Source: JAJEEA01 sp965116765
GTDB taxonomy: Bacteria; Acidobacteriota; Vicinamibacteria; Vicinamibacterales; UBA8438
Direction of reading: 5' to 3'
DNA: 64,000 nucleotides
Assembly (NCBI GenBank): GCA_965116765.1
Contig: OZ220718.1
Span: forward strand, 868,001 to 932,000
Positions 61,290 through 64,000 of this stretch are shown here, piece after piece. The notes beneath the pieces are model-generated. The model searched no databases, was not told the origin of the DNA, and saw only the letters and a list, made by a program, of their open reading frames with translations. How positions within the stretch are numbered: position 1 is the first letter of the stretch; every line of letters begins with the position of its first letter. Position numbers and translations under genes: made by a program.

Positions 61290-62034
61290 TGACCTCCTCG
61301 CACAGGCGGTAGTAGTCCGACGCGCCCTTGGAGTCCGGGGCGAAGGAGAAGATCGACTCGCGGTACGCGGGGCTCTCCTCCAGGCGCACGTTCTTCGAGA
61401 TGACCGTCTTGAACACCTTGGTGCCGAAGACCTTGTTGATCTGGGTGCGGATGTCCCGGCCGAGAGACGTGCGACGGTCGTGCATGGTGATGAGCACGCC
61501 GATCATCTCGAGGCTCGGGTTGGCCCTCGTTCTGACCTTTTCGATCGTCTCCAGGAGGTCGTCCGTGCCCTCCAGCGCGAAGTACGACGACTGAATCGGA
61601 ATCAGCAGGTGCGTCGCGGCCACCAGGGCGTTCACGGTGAGGAGGCCGAGGGTCGGCGGGCAGTCGATGACGACGTAGCGGTAGGTGTCGCCGAGGGGCG
61701 TCAGCAGGTCCTTCAGCTTGAAGTGGGCGTCGAGCTCCCCCACCATGCGCGCCTCGAGCTTGGCCAGCGAGATCTGCGCCGGCGCGACCGACAGGTTCTC
61801 CTGCTGCTCGGCCGGCAGCACGATGTCCGAGAGCGAGCAGTCCCGGTCGGCGAAGGCGTCGTAGACGGAACGCGTGATGGTGGTGCGGTCGACGAACGAC
61901 AGGGTGCTGTTGCTCTGGGGGTCGAGATCGATCAGCAGGGTCCGTCCCCCGCGGAGCGACAGCGCAGCGGCGAGGTTGATCGCGGTGGTGGTCTTGCCTA
62001 CGCCGCCCTTCTGATTGGCGATCGCGACGATCAT
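61276..62034 (-). CDS. parA: chromosome partitioning ATPase ParA (Soj)
   Basis: 252 residues: deviant Walker A NQKGGVGKTTTAINLAAALS, LLIDLDPQSNSTLSF, VVIDCPPTLGLLTVNAL. Small chromosomal-type ParA without an N-terminal DNA-binding domain. Operon parA-parB with a near-consensus promoter. Distinct in sequence from the orphan ParA at 22064-22822. Confidence 0.94.
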   Translation of the reverse strand: MIVAIANQKGGVGKTTTAINLAAALSLRGGRTLLIDLDPQSNSTLSFVDRTTITRSVYDAFADRDCSLSDIVLPAEQQENLSVAPAQISLAKLEARMVGELDAHFKLKDLLTPLGDTYRYVVIDCPPTLGLLTVNALVAATHLLIPIQSSYFALEGTDDLLETIEKVRTRANPSLEMIGVLITMHDRRTSLGRDIRTQINKVFGTKVFKTVISKNVRLEESPAYRESIFSFAPDSKGASDYYRLCEEVIDRA

Positions 62035-62100
62035 GTCGAGCGGCTGCTGGCAGGAAACGCGCCGAGGACTTGGTCGGACGCTCGATCCGACTGCGGCCCC

Positions 62101-62130
62101 ATTTTAGGGACGCTCGCGACAACGTGTCAA
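62101..62130 (-). promoter_or_regulatory. sigma70-type promoter of parAB
   Basis: Minus strand TTGACA (62125-62130), 18-bp spacer, TAAAAT (62101-62106); start near 62094, leader of about 60 nt. Confidence 0.75.
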
Positions 62131-62139
62131 TGGGCCCCG

Positions 62140-62625
62140 TCACATCTTGTACTTCCCCAGCTCTTCCGGATCGAGGGCCTCGAGCCACTTCTGCAGGCGC
62201 TCCGAGTCGGCCTTGTCGGGCGTGATGTTCAGCGATTTCGCGCGGTCGATGACGGTGTCCTCGGCGAAGATCGGGGCGCGCACGCGAAGGGCCAGCGCGA
62301 TGGCGTCGCTGGGGCGGGCGTCGATGGCCACCGGCTCGCCCTGCGCCACCAGATGGATGACGGCATAGAAGGTGTTGTCCTTCAGATCGGTGACGACGAC
62401 CTTGCGGACGTCCGCCTTGAGATCGTGAATGACGTTGCGCAGCAGGTCGTGCGTCATCGGCCGCGGGGTCGACACGTTCTCGATCTGCAGGGCGATGGCG
62501 TTGGCCTCGAACACGCCCATCCAGATGGGCAGGACGCGCTGCCCCTCGGCGTCGTGCAGGATCACGATCGGCATGTTGGTGATGGGATCCACCATCAACC
62601 CCTTGATGGACATCTCGACCTGCAT
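62140..62625 (-). CDS. bifunctional nuclease family protein (DUF151/BFN)
   Basis: 161 residues: VEMSIKGLMVDPITNMPIVI, ILHDAEGQRVLPIWMGVFEA, IDARPSDAIALALRVRAPIF are the conserved BFN blocks. Plant and Thermotoga-type members have been linked to nuclease activity, but the bacterial role is unclear. Often beside miaB, as here. Confidence 0.9.
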   Translation of the reverse strand: MQVEMSIKGLMVDPITNMPIVILHDAEGQRVLPIWMGVFEANAIALQIENVSTPRPMTHDLLRNVIHDLKADVRKVVVTDLKDNTFYAVIHLVAQGEPVAIDARPSDAIALALRVRAPIFAEDTVIDRAKSLNITPDKADSERLQKWLEALDPEELGKYKM

Positions 62626-62707
62626 CGATACCTCCGCTGCTCACGGGAGTCCGACGGCGGGGCTCCCGCCGGGTGGTCGGGCGGCGCTCGATGGCCGCTG
62701 CGCGACC

Positions 62708-62842
62708 GCGCGACCTTCGGTCGCGTTGGGAGTCCCGCTGGCGCGAAGCTCCTGCGGCAACGCCATCGGCCGGCGGCGCGACCCTCGGTCGCGTTGGGAG
62801 TCTCGCTGGCGCGAGACTCCTGCGGCAACGCCATCGGCCGGC
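62708..62842. repeat. 68-bp direct repeat, two copies, with inner hairpins
   Basis: Copies at 62708-62775 and 62776-62842. Each has GCGACC(T/C)TCGGTCGC, a mini-hairpin, then GGAGTCTCGC-TGGC-GCGAGACTCC (perfect in copy 2, imperfect in copy 1) and CTGCGGCAACGCCATCGGCC. Lies between miaB and the BFN gene and overlaps the miaB stop. 62626-62707 shows no gene. Confidence 0.85.
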
Positions 62843-64000
62843 TACCCTGCCGCGCCGCCGAGCTCGACGGCCGAGCCGCGGCCGGCCGGCGGCGACGGGT
62901 GCGGCGACGGAGAATCGGCGAGCTCGCCCCGGAGGCTGAATGGTCCGCTGTCGGTGATGCGCACCCTGACGAGACGGCCCAGCAGGTCGCCCGACGCCGC
63001 GTCGCCGGAACCCGCGCGGAAGTTGACCACGGTGTTCCCGCTGGTGCGGCCGGCCAGCTCGGTGGCGCGCCGCCGGCTCGTCGAGTCGACCAGGACCTCG
63101 ACCACGGCGCCGACGCGCGTCCGGTGAATCTCGGACTGTATCCCCTTCTGCAGCTCCTGCAGCGCGACGATTCGCCGCGTCTTCTCGGCCGCCGGCACGT
63201 CGTCGGCGAGCCGCTTGGAGGCCAGCGTGTTCGGCCGCTCGGAGTACTTGAACGAGAACATCCCGTGGTACCGCACGCGGCGGGTCAGGCTGAGCGTTTC
63301 CTCGAAGTCGCGGTCGGTCTCTCCCGGAAAGCCGACGATGACGTCGGTCGACAGGGCGATGTCCGGCATCGCGGCCCTCAGCCGGTCGACGAGCTGCAGG
63401 TAGTCGTCCCGCGTGTGGCGGCGGCGCATCCGCGCCAGCACCGCGGTCGAGCCCGATTGTACGGGCAGGTGCAGATGCCGGCACACCTTCGGGAGCGACC
63501 GCATGGCCCCGATCATCCGGTCGCCGACGTGCCGCGGGTGAGGGCTCGCGAACCGGATGCGCTCGATGCCCGGAACGCCGTCGACCAGCGCGAGCAGCTC
63601 GGCGAAGTCGCAGCCGGGGCGGTCGGGCGCCGAGTAGTGGTTCACGATCTGGCCGAGGAGGTGGACCTCGCGATAGCCGCTGTCGGCGGCGAGCCGCACC
63701 TCGTCGAGGATTTCCGCGGCCGGCCGCATCCGCTCGTGGCCCCGCGTGTACGGCACGACGCAGAACGCGCAGAAGTCGTTGCATCCCTCGATGATCGTGA
63801 CCGCCGCCGTCACCGGGTTCGAGCGCCGGGCCACTCCCAACGGGAACGAGACGTTGTCGTAGGGGTTGACGTCGACGCGCTCCGGCCGGTGGCCGGTCAG
63901 GCCGTCCACCATGGCCGGCAGCCGGCTCAGCGCCTGCGTGCCCACGACGAGGTCGACGCGCTGGCCGCGTTCGAGCAGGGCGCGCCCCTCCTGTTGCGCG
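62842..64000 (-). CDS. miaB: tRNA-2-methylthio-N6-dimethylallyladenosine synthase MiaB (5' end cut by window edge)
   Basis: About 386 residues visible; the N-terminal UPF0004 domain is mostly beyond the right edge. Radical SAM cluster in CNDFCAFCVVPYTRGHE, then HLPVQSGSTAVLARMRRRHT, STDVIVGFPGETDRDFEETL, FSFKYSERPNTLA and a C-terminal TRAM domain (LVDSTSRRRATELAGRTSGN). Methylthiolates A37 of tRNAs reading UNN codons. The last 30 residues are Pro/Ser/Gly-rich. Confidence 0.94.
   Translation of the reverse strand, partial: AQQEGRALLERGQRVDLVVGTQALSRLPAMVDGLTGHRPERVDVNPYDNVSFPLGVARRSNPVTAAVTIIEGCNDFCAFCVVPYTRGHERMRPAAEILDEVRLAADSGYREVHLLGQIVNHYSAPDRPGCDFAELLALVDGVPGIERIRFASPHPRHVGDRMIGAMRSLPKVCRHLHLPVQSGSTAVLARMRRRHTRDDYLQLVDRLRAAMPDIALSTDVIVGFPGETDRDFEETLSLTRRVRYHGMFSFKYSERPNTLASKRLADDVPAAEKTRRIVALQELQKGIQSEIHRTRVGAVVEVLVDSTSRRRATELAGRTSGNTVVNFRAGSGDAASGDLLGRLVRVRITDSGPFSLRGELADSPSPHPSPPAGRGSAVELGGAAG

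Overview
This is a GC-rich chromosomal window (about 70% G+C by eye) from a Gram-negative bacterium. It encodes LptF/LptG, SecA, type IV pilus/type II secretion parts, a DUF1592/DUF1552 secreted-protein pair, a lone microcompartment shell gene and an archaeal-type aspartate-semialdehyde dehydrogenase. Together these suggest Acidobacteriota, possibly a Vicinamibacteria-like lineage. That placement is inference from gene content; there is no rRNA gene. The genes are mostly housekeeping and there is no prophage or insertion sequence.

Layout. 0-3 kb: secreted DUF1552 and DUF1592 proteins (the left one cut by the window edge) whose junction carries a 79-bp tandem duplication, then a small membrane coiled-coil protein and tRNA-Glu. 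3.8-6.7 kb: ComEA-like, GspH-like and PilZ genes and an NtrC-type regulator without a normal GAFTGA loop. 6.9-11.3 kb: glycine cleavage operon gcvT-gcvH-gcvP. 11.4-20.4 kb: class IV aminotransferase, nnr, tsaE, guaB, secA and an M23 peptidase. 20.5-27.2 kb: a polyphosphate neighbourhood (CYTH/CHAD protein, orphan ParA ATPase, SixA phosphatase, Ppx/GppA, PPK1 with a one-base frameshift). 27.2-32 kb: SleB-like hydrolase, ComM/YifB, and a two-gene microcompartment locus (acylating aldehyde dehydrogenase with a long disordered tail, plus one BMC-H shell protein). 32-39.7 kb: gspF-gspE-pilM-pilN-pilO and three pseudopilins. 39.8-45.2 kb: murQ-led N-acetylmuramic acid/peptidoglycan recycling operon with two sodium-solute symporters and a serine hydrolase. 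45.5-52.1 kb: aspartate-family operon hom-thrC-COG1915-lysC-asd. 52.2-55 kb: small membrane protein, c-type heme protein and DUF3347 protein. 55-64 kb: xerD, metK, lptFG, parAB, a bifunctional nuclease and miaB (cut by the right edge).

The clearest regulatory find is a complete transcription attenuator in front of hom. It has a TTGACG-17-TACAAT promoter, a 31-residue leader peptide rich in Thr and Met codons, a 10-bp antiterminator overlapping the leader stop codon, and a 9-bp terminator hairpin with nine T residues. Strong sigma70-type promoters (TTGACR or close, 17-18 bp spacer, TANNAT-like) are also visible before secA, murQ, parA, the M23 gene and others.

A family of roughly 75-bp hairpin-containing intergenic repeats occurs at least eight times, usually at 3' ends of genes, once as a pair in the secA leader. 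Three genes (ppk1, the COG1915 gene, lptG) each need exactly one extra base in a G/C run to be intact. This looks more like consensus error in the assembly than three independent mutations, but the sequence alone cannot decide.
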